Below are positions 32,137 through 44,068 of a DNA stretch of 64,000 nt, one piece after another. The translations under genes and the position numbers were made by a program. The notes below the pieces were generated by a model. It worked only from the letters and a program-made list of their open reading frames with translations. It did no database searches and was not told the DNA's origin. Origin of the DNA: Prosopocoilus inquinatus (lineage: Eukaryota > Arthropoda > Insecta > Coleoptera > Lucanidae); assembly GCA_036172665.1 (NCBI GenBank), contig CM069872.1:49834101-49898100 (forward strand), in the 5' to 3' direction. The first letter of the stretch is position 1. Each line of letters starts with the position of its first letter.

Positions 32137-34812
32137 TTAATCGGAAGCTTTTGCCTTCAAGTTGTCAACTTCCTCTTTTAATGTTGCTATGCATTTTTTG
32201 TTTTCCTTGACCTCCTCCATAAGACCTCGTATTGTTGACATAAACTCCTGCATTTCTTTCCAGTTTTCCATTTCACGCTGCACCACCAACATTTGACTGT
32301 TTTTTTGAAGTGAATTCCTCTTCGTTTCTTCGTTGCACTTTTCCTTTAGCAAGATCGCTCTTTGAAGCACGCTTTCGCTAATCTTCGTCGGTTCTTTCCC
32401 GGTCTGTTCAATCCTCAGGTTTTCATCCATGCTTTGTTTCAGCCAGCTTCCAAATTTTCTTCCCGTCAAAATTTTCTCCATGTAGATGACGTGCTTAAGC
32501 CTTTCCCTGTATCCGTTTATTTCACTTTCTTTTAAAATTTCCTGGACGTCGACAATGGCGAGAGCGCTTAAGAGATTGCTCAAAACAATTGTGACCGTAA
32601 AAACAAGCACGGCCAACATGATTTGACCAATCACATCCGAGTCTTCCAGAAACGTAGATGCTTCCAATTCTCCGCTTAGCATGACGAGGACTTTATTCAA
32701 AGACAGTGGAAAGCTGCTGAATAAATTTTGGGCGTCGGTTTCATTCTGTCTGACGTTGGTTTCAGTGGAATGTTGGCTCGGACCAAAGTGCTTCCAGAAG
32801 CTGAAGGCGAAAGCTAACAGTATAACAAAATACGGAAGGAGATATTTGAAGAAGTTCTTTAGTACCTTCAAAAGCACTGCGAGATACGTGGCAAGTTGAG
32901 GGTGTTGTCCTATTAGTAGCATGACCTCTCCGGTGGCGAGCAGAATAATCAGTTGAGGGAGAGCTCTGATCCAGGAAGGGGATGGGGGGAAATGTAAACA
33001 GAGGCAAAGCAGTATTAAAACCAACTCGAGCCAATTTTCTTTCGATTTTAAATATAGTCTCCAGGACATAACGATTTGAAACATTTCCCGAATTAGTAAC
33101 GGTAATAAACCGACTACCAATGGTACGAATCCCTTTGGTGATCCGTGTATAATATAATAGCTTAGGCAAAAACAGAAGATCGTATATAACATTAAATTTG
33201 GCCAGAAAATCTTGCGCCATTTTCTCTGCCAGGTGAGTTCCATGAAACTAGCAATTAGAGGATGAATTAATAAATACCTTAACTCCGGTCGATTGCTTAT
33301 CGTATAAACTACTTCACTTTCAGTAGTAGAAACTACTTCTCTTTTAGTAATTACTTTGACTTTCTTCTCTTTATTACAAGTCCGTTCTGCTTCTAACAGC
33401 GGCGTTTCTTTATTACTCCTTACCTTGGTTTCGCTTATAACTTCCTCTAACTCTTTTGTTGGCAGCAAGACGGAGTTATTAAATTCGTAGATCGTTTTGA
33501 TCACACTTTTCTGTTCTATTTTTATGCAATTATCGAAAAATTGCTCTAGGACCTGCGGTCTTATGTGGTCGATTGGTCTGAATCCAAAATCGTTTTCGAT
33601 GGTCAGTGACGCCCCCAGTTTGAGAAGTCTTAAAGTCAAGTCGTCATAACCGTACTTCGTCGTATAATGAAGTGACGTGTTGCCTGTTTGATTTTTTGCG
33701 TTGATGGACGAACGTTCGATGATGAAGTTTGGGTTGCTTGAAACCTCACCAATTAAATTGATAATTTCGTCGTTGAGCGTCATGAAGATACTTGCTAGGA
33801 CTTGTCCTGGTATGGGCTTCGAATTTTGAACGTGTTTTTCCGCAAGAAATCTCAAGATGCTAAAGTTTCTGGTGCTCCCAGCGATTTGTATGGGCAATGC
33901 AGAATTCTTTGGTGTCGTCCTATCAATATGACAATCTTTTTCGATTAAAAATTCCACGACACTTTTATGTTGGTTCTTGCAAGCATACTGCAAGAGGGTA
34001 CCTTCTTCGTCGCAGTGATCCACGTGCAAATCCACTTTGGGAAAATCAGCAAGCGCTTCTATTTCGCCGAATTTCACGTACCTAAAGAGTACATCCAGGC
34101 CAGGATCCACGCTCTCCGGTAGAGTTCCTTCGAATAAATTATTTTCTACGATTAAGGCCCTCGCATTTTTTCCGCTTGGCAAAAAGTGATTGTCCAAGTC
34201 GATTCCGGGCATTTCCAACAATCTGCTCACAGTGTGCTGGAGCTTCTTTTCTGCGGCATGAAGTATTGGCGTGATGTATTTGTCATCAGGTTTGTTAACA
34301 TTAACGCGATCCACAGCCAACAACAGATTCAGACACCGTTTATAATCCGACGTTTCACTTTCGGCTTGCTTGATCAAAAGATTCAAAGGAGTATCACCGT
34401 TGGCCAACGCATTGATTCTACTCGGATCGATTTTCCTTATTAAAACCTCCAGAAGGAGGGGTTTTAAGGAAGATACGGCGTAATGCAAGGCTTCCTTTCG
34501 GTCGTTGGTGTTAAAATAATTCACATCGGCCCCGTGATTTATTAACGTTTCAAGAGTTGAGGGAAGTACCGTTTCGGCTAATTCATCGCAGGCTATCAGC
34601 AAGATCGGTTTACCATACTGTTTTCTATTTGGATTGTATTTGCTCAGGGAAATTTTCAAGTTGAGTATTTCTTTGGGTATTTTAAGGATTGCGTTCGTGT
34701 CATTTTTCTCGACGTATTCCAGGAGGTCATCTTGCAGAATTGAAATGTACTTATCTACGTTACATCGACAGTAGTAGTGCTTCTTGATTGAACTTTTGAA
34801 TTCTTCGAACAT
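32137..34812 (-). CDS. TRPA-family ion channel, painless-like
   Basis: Encodes an 891-residue cation channel of the ankyrin-repeat TRP (TRPA) type; insect members sense heat, touch or irritants at the plasma membrane of sensory neurons. Visible in order: ankyrin-type repeats at about 67-98, 105-134, 138-173, 178-207, 269-297, 303-328 and 376-417; six membrane segments near 535-557, 562-581, 594-608, 615-638, 654-676 and 728-750, after the TRPA-like start HPLIASFMELTWQRK (517-531); a pore loop with MLSGELE at 711-717; and a charged C-terminal coiled coil (about 838-888). The length is close to fly painless (about 900) and well below TRPA1. The frame extends 20 codons upstream, but a good splice acceptor lies just before the ATG at 34812, so I start there. 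The subfamily assignment is inference; pyrexia- or TRPA5-like is possible. Confidence 0.85.
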   Translation of the reverse strand: MFEEFKSSIKKHYYCRCNVDKYISILQDDLLEYVEKNDTNAILKIPKEILNLKISLSKYNPNRKQYGKPILLIACDELAETVLPSTLETLINHGADVNYFNTNDRKEALHYAVSSLKPLLLEVLIRKIDPSRINALANGDTPLNLLIKQAESETSDYKRCLNLLLAVDRVNVNKPDDKYITPILHAAEKKLQHTVSRLLEMPGIDLDNHFLPSGKNARALIVENNLFEGTLPESVDPGLDVLFRYVKFGEIEALADFPKVDLHVDHCDEEGTLLQYACKNQHKSVVEFLIEKDCHIDRTTPKNSALPIQIAGSTRNFSILRFLAEKHVQNSKPIPGQVLASIFMTLNDEIINLIGEVSSNPNFIIERSSINAKNQTGNTSLHYTTKYGYDDLTLRLLKLGASLTIENDFGFRPIDHIRPQVLEQFFDNCIKIEQKSVIKTIYEFNNSVLLPTKELEEVISETKVRSNKETPLLEAERTCNKEKKVKVITKREVVSTTESEVVYTISNRPELRYLLIHPLIASFMELTWQRKWRKIFWPNLMLYTIFCFCLSYYIIHGSPKGFVPLVVGLLPLLIREMFQIVMSWRLYLKSKENWLELVLILLCLCLHFPPSPSWIRALPQLIILLATGEVMLLIGQHPQLATYLAVLLKVLKNFFKYLLPYFVILLAFAFSFWKHFGPSQHSTETNVRQNETDAQNLFSSFPLSLNKVLVMLSGELEASTFLEDSDVIGQIMLAVLVFTVTIVLSNLLSALAIVDVQEILKESEINGYRERLKHVIYMEKILTGRKFGSWLKQSMDENLRIEQTGKEPTKISESVLQRAILLKEKCNEETKRNSLQKNSQMLVVQREMENWKEMQEFMSTIRGLMEEVKENKKCIATLKEEVDNLKAKASD

Positions 34813-34837
34813 TGCAGTCTGTAATAAATAATAAAAG
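34813..34837 (-). promoter_or_regulatory. 3' splice acceptor before the TRPA start codon
   Basis: On the minus strand CTTTTATTATTTATTACAG is followed by ACTGCA and then ATG. The TTATTTATTACAG tract is a good insect acceptor, so the coding exon probably begins at 34818 and an upstream, mostly untranslated exon lies at higher coordinates. I could not identify that exon. Confidence 0.5.
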
Positions 34838-34863
34838 TTAATACACGCATATATATTTTTTTT

Positions 34864-35010
34864 ATCCAACACCTGTTTACTGTGAAGTCATAATAATGCC
34901 GATTTTGAATGTATTGTGAGGTCTATAAAACACTAGTAGAATTATGAACCCATAATTAAACTGTTATTCAAAATCGGTTATTACGACTTCATAATAAACA
35001 GGGGTTGGAT
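34864..35010. mobile_element. Foldback repeat just upstream of the TRPA exon
   Basis: The left arm 34864-34910 (ATCCAACACCTGTTTACTGT... GATTTTGAAT) is mirrored by 34966-35010 (ATTCAAAATCGGTTATTACG... GGGTTGGAT) with a 55-bp loop. Arms are about 45 bp with a few mismatches. It is likely a MITE in the gene's 5' intron, or RNA-forming DNA if transcribed. Confidence 0.65.
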
Positions 35011-36820
35011 CAAACTATGTATAACACTCGTGCCTTAACCGCAGATAAGTCGCTTGTGTAATAAATAAAACAGCTACTATACATAAGGAACCACAGATTT
35101 TTTTTATCATTTATTATTGAAATAAATAATTTTTAATAATGAATTATTTTGACTGCGTTAAAAAAGGAATTTCTTACCTGCTCTTTTTGTCACACACCTT
35201 TAATTTAAAATTAGTTTTGATCGTACGCGTTTGATGTACGATACCCATTGATTTCTCATCGTGAGATAAGAAGGAAAAAAAAAAGATAAATAACAGCACT
35301 TACTTATCTTAAAAAGATATTAAATGTTTGACTAGATAAAATAAATACGTAAGAAGAATTCGTGCTTACGTACTGCAGTTTTTGATACCATAAATGTACC
35401 GCACGTAATAAATGTAAGAGATATTAAATGTTAAGATTAAACGAAGAGAAAAGGAAAAACGTACTTATGTTCAAATGGAAAAAGAGGAAACTGATGGAAT
35501 GAATTTTTAATTATTTTAAAATTAAAAATGGCAAACTGATTTATCTTACTTTCGTTTGTCGTTCTAATCTTGAAGACCTTCGACCAAGGTTCCGTTTAGT
35601 CATAAGCAAGAGAAAGAATTCGGGCCACTTGTTCCGCGAACAATATGAACAGCACAGTAATTTCTGCGAAATGAGAACGCTCGTACTGCAATCTTTTTCC
35701 TCCCACTGGATAACAATTTGATGAATAGTAATATTCGGCGTAAAAAGCGTCCAGCACTAAGTAGCCTGAATTCTTTTCCCTGGTCATGAGATTATTTTTC
35801 CATGTACCAAACTTCCAGTACGGTTTCTATTTCCCATCTCTCAAGGCCAAACCTTTTCTCTTCGACTTTCTTACCTACCACACGCCGCTAGTTTTGAATT
35901 TGTTGCTAAACTTTGAATATTTTTTCTTTCGCTTGAGTCCGACTATTTACCAAGTAAAAGAATTGGACGTTTTCTGTTCAACGTACTGACTTTTCCAGAT
36001 TTCTCATCCCGAGATTCTGGTTTTGCTTAAAAACGTTGTAAAGGAAAAGCTGCCTACAGAATGTGACTTGAATACGCAAAAAATTCCAATAATCTGAATC
36101 ATGACAAATGATGTACTGGTCCTCTTCATGCAGAATCTTTTAAAAATAGTTTAAAAAATTTCAGTCGTACTTGAAAATTCTGGTTTCTGCTGATCTTCGG
36201 AAGATTGTCAGCATAGCGGTTATTTTCCTCCTTTAATAAAGAAGTGGTGTCTTCTTTCACTGCTGAATTAATTACTCCAATCGACCTATATCCTCTTTTT
36301 CCAATTGCTTTCATCATCAACATCAAGGCTGTAGACAATCTATGACGTTAAAAACAAAACAAATCAACTGAAGAAATTATTTAAAAAGGAGATCAAGGGT
36401 CAATCCTTCGTGATATTCTATCCACTTCTTCTTGTTTTCTATTGCGTGCCTCTGTCTCTGTTCAATCTTCTCGCTCACTTTTTTTTCTTTGATCTACCTC
36501 TTCTCCTCTTCGTCTTCCAACATTTACCATTCAATCAACCTTTCTTATCCTAACTAATCTTTCTACAACTACTGTGATCGGCGGGCTTTAACGCGACGCT
36601 GTTTCATGGAATCTTCTTCAAATAAATTATTTATCTTTGCGTTTGCTTCGATTTTTCCACCCTTTTGCTGTTCTTCTTTTTCCTTCTAAGTATCTTCCTC
36701 ACTCATACCTCCACCGATGCATCCGCCCACTTGTTCTTCGGCCTATTTCTTCTCCTTTTTCCTTCTGACGTTTTCCATTCTATCTTCTTTATACCAGTCT
36801 ATCATCCTCCAGTCTTTCTA
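35011..36820. other. Intergenic or upstream-intron DNA of the TRPA gene
   Basis: No supported exon. Two minus-strand frames, 35596-35787 (63 codons) and 36126-36338 (70 codons), have fairly normal protein composition but no domain I recognise. One of them could be part of an upstream exon or an unrelated relic. From about 36400 the plus strand becomes CT-rich. Confidence 0.35.
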
Positions 36821-36962
36821 GGGTCCGATTTTTTTCACCTTCTGATAAATTTATGTGTCGTGTAATATCCTAGAAAATCATTATCGACGTCGACACGATG
36901 CGATGGTTTCCAGGGATATTACCTGGTTGATAAATTTATCAAGAGGTGAAGAAATTGGGCCT
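36821..36962. mobile_element. Foldback repeat
   Basis: GGGTCCGATTTTTTTCACCT, TGATAAATTTAT and GTAATATCC.. on the left are mirrored by GGATATTAC, ATAAATTTATCA and AGGTGAAGAAATTGGGCC on the right, with a short centre near ACGTCGACACG. Arms are roughly 65 bp with mismatches. Confidence 0.6.
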
Positions 36963-36979
36963 TAATAATTGTTCTTCTA

Positions 36980-37290
36980 CTTCCAGATGTCCTTGAGCAA
37001 ATAGCTTCTTCGTTCACCCATTTCTCCAACTTGTCTTATACTCTCCTATTTTGTGGGTCAATGTCTGTCTGATTCACAAACTTGATTATTCTGAACATGT
37101 TCTCAGATCTTAACATTCTGTTCAGTTCTTCAACTCCTCTATTGCTAATGTCGAGTCGAACAACTCGTAATATCATCAAATCTGCTGTTCATTCATCAAA
37201 ATCTCCATTTACATCCTCATCCTTCTTTGGGCGCACTAAAAAATCCTTTTGTCTTTCCAACCACTGCTTCAATGCTCCAATGAAAGCTTT
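36980..37290 (-). pseudogene. Degenerate coding fragment, family unknown
   Basis: One minus-strand frame reads KAFIGALKQWLERQKDFLVR, continues through acidic and basic stretches (RSENMFRIIKFVNQTDIDPQ) and contains only two stops in about 103 codons. The composition is protein-like and unlike the surrounding CT-rich DNA. A second, more eroded copy of its first part (ERQKDLLVCPKR) lies at about 39061-39110. I do not recognise the protein. It may be a processed or transposon-derived relic. Confidence 0.35.
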
Positions 37291-37309
37291 CAAATTTTTT
37301 TAGGGAAAG

Positions 37310-39057
37310 AAAAATAACAGGAAACTGTAACGGTATAATACTTTTTTTTTGCTTTCAAATCAAACCATCACAATTTTCAAAAAATACTAATACAGATTAA
37401 AAGCGTCGTAAATTTTTAAATTAAAATTTTGGTAGCGAACAAAAGAAATTCCGAACAAAGAAAAGATACGAAGATAAAAAAAAAACAAATGAAGAACTGC
37501 CAATTTGGGATACCAAAAAAAAAGGAAGAAATAAAAAAAACAAATCTGCAAAAGAAATCAGAAGAGAAAGAGAAATGAAAGCAACAGCAACAAAATGCAA
37601 GACGTGAAGTGAACAAAAACAAAAGAAGATCGACAACGCCAAGCTGAACGAAAAGCAACAATTTTCCGGACCAATCGAGAAATTCGCGGAAAATTAAAAC
37701 AAACTGTGAATGTCAATAATACGATAAAAAAAAACAAAAAATAAATAAATCGAACGACGAAATACTGTGAGCAAAACAAAAGAATATAACAACTCAGATG
37801 GACACAAAACAAATGAATAACAAACAAAAAACGAAAAGTAGAAAAAATCGTCAATAAAGTTTGCTAAGAAAAGCAAAAAGGAAATACGAAGTACGAAAGC
37901 GTAAAAACAGAAAAAAAAACAACTAAGATTGACGACTAAAATGAACAAAAAATAAACGAATCTCTAGGCGAAAAATAACAAAGAAATACTAGTAAAAAAC
38001 AAAAGACTGTCAAAAAGGCGTTAATCAATAAAATGTAGAAAATCAATTTGATAAGAATAAACAAAAGAAATATATGAAATGAATTAAAAGGAAAAACAGA
38101 AGTACCACGATGCTAAGATTGACAAAAAATAGAAATCGAAGAAAGAGAGAATTCGTAGAGAGCTTTATTAAAAAAACCATGAAAGATAGAGAGGGGCGCA
38201 TATAGTAAAAAAAAAAACAAAAGACTGTATAAAGTCTTAATGAACAAAATGTGAAAAATCTATTTGATGAAAATAAACAAAAGAAAAATACCAAACCCTA
38301 AAATGAATTTAAAAAAAGTACTATGATACTAAGATGGACTAAGAAAAAAATGAAAACCGACGACGAAAGTTTCTGAAAATAAAAACAAACTCATAGGAAA
38401 CAAAACAGAGCTGCAAAAAGGAGTGAATAAAATACGAAAACCAATTCAATTTAAAAAGAAGAAAATGCGAAAACAGATATACGAAAACAAAAGCAGAATG
38501 GATAGACAAAAATGAAAAATAAATGAAAAAACGGCGGTTCAACGGTCGAAAACTTTGGCAGGTCAAGAAACTGACAGGACAATAAAGGACGAAATGAAAC
38601 AACCGAACCGTGAATGAAATATAAAGCAGCATTGCTTTAATAAAATAAAAAAATTGGAAGGAATATGAAATAAACCAAAAATAATTCAAAAAAAAAATCC
38701 TCGACGTATCCTCGTCATAAATAAATTAAAATATCGAAAGGGACAATCATTATTGATCATGTTGTATGTTTTTTCTTTACATCGACTCTAATGTTTGATC
38801 GGTGGTGTACTTTTGTTCGTTCCGTGGATAATACAGGACGTTTCATAACAGATGACAAAAAAGAAATCTTCTTGTACGTAATCTCATTTTAAGTTTAAAT
38901 GAAAGAATAAAAGTAATTAAAGTTTTGCTTAGTTTCGGAGTTACCCGAACTTAAAGTTAGATAGCGAGAAAAAGTATTATTTGAATGAAAATACTAAACA
39001 AACACGTAAAAAATTTAACACCAAATTAAAGGAAATTATAAAATTGTTCAAAGTGAG
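37310..39057. repeat. A-rich strand-asymmetric block between coding-like direct repeats
   Basis: From about 37430 to 38700 the plus strand is dominated by A with GAAAACAAA-type text and recurring AACAAAAGACTGT and AATGAATTAAAA words. Phenylalanine-rich minus-strand frames are compositional. The block is flanked by a direct repeat of about 58 bp: CTTTGGGCGCACTAAAAAAT, CCTTTTGTCTTTCCA at 37226-37260 and a variant at 39072-39106. It looks like an insertion, or the product of a local duplication. Confidence 0.5.
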
Positions 39058-39119
39058 ATCTTCCTTATCCCTCTTTGGGCACACTAAAAGATCCTTTTGT
39101 CTTTCCATCCTCTGCTTCC

Positions 39120-42100
39120 ATTAACGGTTATGTAACGTCCTGCACTTCCTCTAGAGCTATTAATAAGCTATGTATTATCTGCATAAACCGAAGAGTGATG
39201 ATTCAGATTGAGATCGATTTACGCCTGCACATCATATTGTTTTGTCCAAAGCTGCATTAAGGAGGACCTTCCTTCTTGTATGAATTATTTTCTCACTCGG
39301 ATCTTATCTGAACTATTTCCCTCAACTTTTCTCTGCTCCTTCTCTTGCGACGACGTCATTTTAACCCGATTTGCTGACGGTTTTGATGAGTTTCTGTTTG
39401 AAACCATACCACACACTCGACGTTTTGTAGATAGATCGTTTAGTATGGTAATAGCGACAATCATAATTTTAGATTAAATTAATTTAAACAAAAATTATGC
39501 AAATTAAAACGACTCTTTACCATCTCTTCTCAGTATTTTCCCCAAAATGTTCGGCAAACATTTACGACCCAAAGGGAAACTCCCTTGTTTGAACATTTCT
39601 CGTTTGGGGGTTTAAATAGCCAGGAATCACTTTCAGCCTGTTTTTTTTTTAATGATGTGATGTTTTGGCCCATGTCCATCTTATACATTCAATATTATTA
39701 GGGATGACGTTCTCTCTTTACGAATCGTAGACTGCTTCGAAATCAGTAAAGAACATATAAGCACATGGACCTACATGTTCAAAGCAGTTACAGTTGCAAC
39801 TTGTTTCTGAAAGACTTGGGAAGTACCTGCGGCGTACTTTAATTTTATTGTAGATTTTTTGCTTTGTTTTGCTCTGCTTATATCATCGAATCGAATTCCA
39901 TCCGCGTATTTTGTTTGTCGTTTTACTCCTTGCCTTTCGTTTGATGCTCTTCATCAGTCATTTTGGTGCTTCTCGTTTTTACTTGTTCCACTTTTCATAC
40001 ATATATTTATCTACCATTGTCTTTAATTTAATTAGCTTCCCCATTTTCCATCATCATGGGCGTTTCTGCATTTATTTGCTGTATTGGTATGTTAGAGTTT
40101 CTTTTTGTAATTTGTAATCTTCTTAATTTTTGGAATTACTGTTTTTTTTTGCTTCTAACAATTTTTTTTTGCTTCTAGCAAAAAATGCTTTTTTTTTCTT
40201 GGCGTCGCGGACCATAAATGAGCGTGTACATTAACTACCGTGTAATCCCAAGGTCCCAACGGTGAAGATGGAATCAAACAACCCCCCTGCAATTCCCAGG
40301 GCTGTTCTTTCTGTGGCTTTAATTAACGCCGGGCAAACCTGGCCAAGACGTCGTCGTCGTCTAGTTTTTGTGTTCCACGTTTCATCCATGCATCGCAAAA
40401 GGCAGCTGCAATTTCTTCTAGCAAATCAATATTATTTTCCGCAAAGAAAAAAAAACCCTTTCAAATGAAGTTACCCACCATCGTGCATAATGTTTACCCC
40501 GGAGCTATTTTAATCCCGAGTTATCCAAGCAGACCGGATGACTTCGAAAGCGCGCCTTTATGGTTTTTTAATGCCCTCGACTGTGCAAGAGTGCAGCTCT
40601 TTGTAACTGAAGAAGAAGAATAAGAAGAATATTACGTTATCTTTATGTTTGCGTCAAAGTTGCGATGGCGCATTAAAATAAACTTTGTTTCTGCCCCTTT
40701 TGTAAATGAGGTCAGCCTCGACCCACCGACCAACCGACCGACAGACCCTCGAAGGGAATGAACGAAATAGAAACTCAAGAATTAAATTGTTACCCGAGGA
40801 ACTTATTGGTTTCTATTCTTTACGTCAATTTACTTTATGATATAGAGTTATCTTATCCCAGATGTATTAATGGCTTTTTGCCTTTGATACGTTGAACGAA
40901 CGGAACGGGGGGGTTGTTTTTCGTATCGCATCGTATCTTCAAGAGGAGATAGTAATATGGCAATAATGAAGAAAAATTGCCGGCGGATAGGAAACCGGAA
41001 GTTAGGTCCGATGGGTAAAATTCATTAAGTTCAAGGCAACACCAATAGATGTGACTTTTAACAATTTAAAAGATAAGTTTAGGTAAACTCCTCGGCGTTT
41101 ATTTTCTACATGGAGGAAATGAAAACTTTTAATTAAAATATGAAGTTCACAATTTCTTCGCCTCAGCAAAATTCAGAATGCTTGGGAACGGGAGCGAGTG
41201 CAGTTGCTTAATTAAGTAATATACAGTTTGTTTCTTGCACGTATTTATTTTGGACAATAAAAACTACATGCGGTGAATCGGTGTACTTTAACATTTTCAA
41301 CTGCACTCTCTCATCTCCTTGAAACTTTTGAACGTGCAGCCACGGTGTAGTTAGTCAAATTAAACTGAAAGTTTGGACGTTGGCGTATACGAGGGGCGAA
41401 CCAGAGAATAAGCGTTAAAGCAACGGCGCGGACGTAATGCAATAATCATAATTTTCCAGAACCATTCCGAACACAAATGACATTATGTGCGGTCGAACAT
41501 TACACCGCTGCACTCGAATGTGATTGTCCTATGCGACCAGAGGGGTGTTAAATTAACAATTTCTTTACACCCGGCTTACTTGATTATCACAACGCGTTGT
41601 GGGACTTTTGGCTTTCAATTAAATTTCTGTTAGCGTGATATGCATTCATTATTTCCGAACGTACTGTACTAAATATTTAAATTTGATTACTGAATTACTG
41701 AATTAATTCCGATCCGTCTACGAGTGTTGTAGCGGTATGCACGAGGAGTCAACGTCTAAGTAGGTCGAGGTCAAAGATGGTTACCCTCTATACAGACGGC
41801 GTCCAGATTCTTAACTGATGAGTCGTGAACGCCTCGGAAATTTATCGAGGAGGATTTTGAAACATAACAGTGCATGTTATTACCTATTAATGAATCTCGT
41901 GGATGAAGGATTAAAATATCTCTAATAATAATAGTAAAACATGTTGCAGAATAGTTTCACATCTCTCTCTCTCCCATTTTCCACTTCTATCTGGCTCCAG
42001 GGCGGAAATTGAATGGGATCGGCAGCTTGAATGCCTCCATGTTAATTTCCTTTTAAGAATTGAATGCATTTCGCTTTACATTTTTAGTTAGTCTAGTAAA

Positions 42101-42769
42101 CGCGTTTTAAAAAGCAAATTCTTCCTCTCTCTCTCTCTCGCTCTCTTTCGCGTACATTGCGGCCGTCACGAACTTTAGAGAATTCCTCAACGGAGGTAGT
42201 TAATCATCGCACGTAAAACTTCTCCATTCAAGCCCTACCCCGTCACGTAATTGTTGCATTAAAGATCGATCCAACTCCATGGGAGATGGATGGCGCGCGT
42301 TCCTCCTGTGGGGCGCACGGGGTGGAGGTCGGGGGTAGGAGCGATGGGTAAATCTCATCTAAAGGGAAAAATTTGATCTGTATGCTTGGAAAGTACGACG
42401 CAAGCAAATTAACCGGATTTAAATTTATGGCCACGCTTGAATAATTTTGTAAACTTTCGCCCCCGGGTTTATTACCTTTCCTTATTTGGAAAACGTATTT
42501 TTATGGGCGGTTACGTGACAGTTAAAAAAAAATATGTAAAAAAAACACACAAAGAAAATTTATGAAGGTATCAACGATGTACGAGTATTTTTTCGCTTCT
42601 TGTTATTATGCAACCTTTAGCAAGCAATATTTTGCTTGCTTTGCCTTGTGTTTGTTCTTTTGTTCCAAGTGCTTTCAGTCATACGCAAATTTTCTTTATT
42701 TGTTGCATTGGCAAAAGATCCATTTTCCTCATTACCAGGGCCGGAGCGAGGTTAGCAAGGCATGAGAGC
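39120..42769. other. Intergenic DNA without a supported gene
   Basis: Mixed composition. It contains a (CT)n microsatellite at about 42124-42140 and shorter CT runs near 41963, poly-T stretches near 40141-40200, and TAATTA-rich unique sequence at 40500-42500. Short frames on both strands (for example 39208-39477) show no recognisable domain. Confidence 0.4.
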
Positions 42770-43760
42770 GCCGATTAAAAACGATTAAAGCCCAACTCGA
42801 GCGAGCAATTTCAAGGTTAACCAAACTCGATAGAATAACTGAAAAAAAAAATTAAAAAAATATTCAATGTCCAGCCAATCCAACTGAATTCGACCTAACT
42901 CAATTCAACCCAAAGTAAAAGATATTAAAAAAATTAAAAGTATGTAAAAAGATAATTTTTGGATAGTTCTTGCTCGTGAGTATTGCAATTACATTTGCGG
43001 AACGTCAAGTAAGTCAATAAATTACTCTTTTAGCTCATTTTTAAAAAGCTTTTTTATTTGTTTCATATTCTATGTAAAAAGAAATGTGAAAATGTAGCTT
43101 AACAAATCCCAAGGTCAACCCAACTCAACCGACCTGAATTCAACCTAAATATATTCAATTGAAGCAAAAGATTTAAAACGCGAAAAAAGTAAAAGCAAGA
43201 AAATTAAAGAAAAAAAAACGATCAAAGCGAGATTCGACCGTTGTCAAGGTCAACCAAACTCGACTCAACTCAAGAACTCCATTTTATTCGACCCATGCAA
43301 AAAAATTTTAAATCAAAAAAACAATAAAAAAATTGATGTTAACGAGTAAATGAAAAAAATTTCGACGTTAACCCAACCAAACTCCAATCAAAGTAAAAAA
43401 ATTAATATAAATTAAAATGAACCTCAGCAAATCTCAAGGTCAACTGAACTCTTCCAACTTATTATATCATATTGCACACCACTCTAAACAAGTAAAAAAA
43501 ATTAAAGATATGTACTTTAAAAAATTGTAAGAATTTAGTCAAGGATTAAAGTTAAGTTAAACAAATCTCAAGGTCAATCCAATCCAACAGACATCAACCA
43601 CACGTCGTTTAACACAAGTAAAAGATTTAAAATTACTAAAAAGCCTAATAGTAAAGATTAAATTAAAGCTCAACTAATTTCAACCTCAATATAACTCAAC
43701 CTAGTTTTGTTCAGGCCAAGCAAAAATTTAAATAAAAATAAATAAAGTAAAAGAATTCGT
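42770..43760. repeat. Degenerate repeat with TCAAGGTCA words
   Basis: Text of the form (T/C)CAAGGTCAACC followed by AACTCAACC/CAACTGAATTC, GTAAAA(G)AT and AATTAAA recurs at roughly 130-190-bp intervals. CCAAGGTCA or TCAAGGTCA is exact at 43109, 43244, 43434 and 43568, with weaker versions near 42820 and 43680. Similar text returns at 45540-45670. It is non-coding. Confidence 0.55.
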
Positions 43761-44068
43761 TAAATGCCGTATTTTAGAATTGCCACTCACAATAAAATAA
43801 AAATTAATTCCCCTATATTGGTCGCCAGTTGCTGTTTTAAAAAGAGATGTAAGCCAAACGGTAACCACGGTTTATCGTCCATTTGGTGATAAATCGTCAC
43901 GGTTGGCAACACTGTCTGGCTCTGAAATCACATACGCAATTTTTGGAAGAACGCCAATTATTATCTACAAGCAAACTTAAATTCTACAGAAAGGCAAGAA
44001 AATTATTGCTAGCCATAAAATACATAATCTAGACCTCATACAACAGATGTTATTCTTGGAATAAGAGC

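Noticed and set aside
34813..34872. Upstream methionine giving a 911-residue channel
   Set aside because: The 20 extra codons cross a good splice acceptor and run into a foldback repeat. The downstream ATG is preferred.
37416..38689. Phenylalanine-rich minus-strand frames
   Set aside because: Same compositional artefact, read on the T-rich strand of an A-rich block.
41817..41850. CTGATGA..GGAAA resembling a hammerhead
   Set aside because: The segment between the boxes does not form stem II and no stem I pairing is present.
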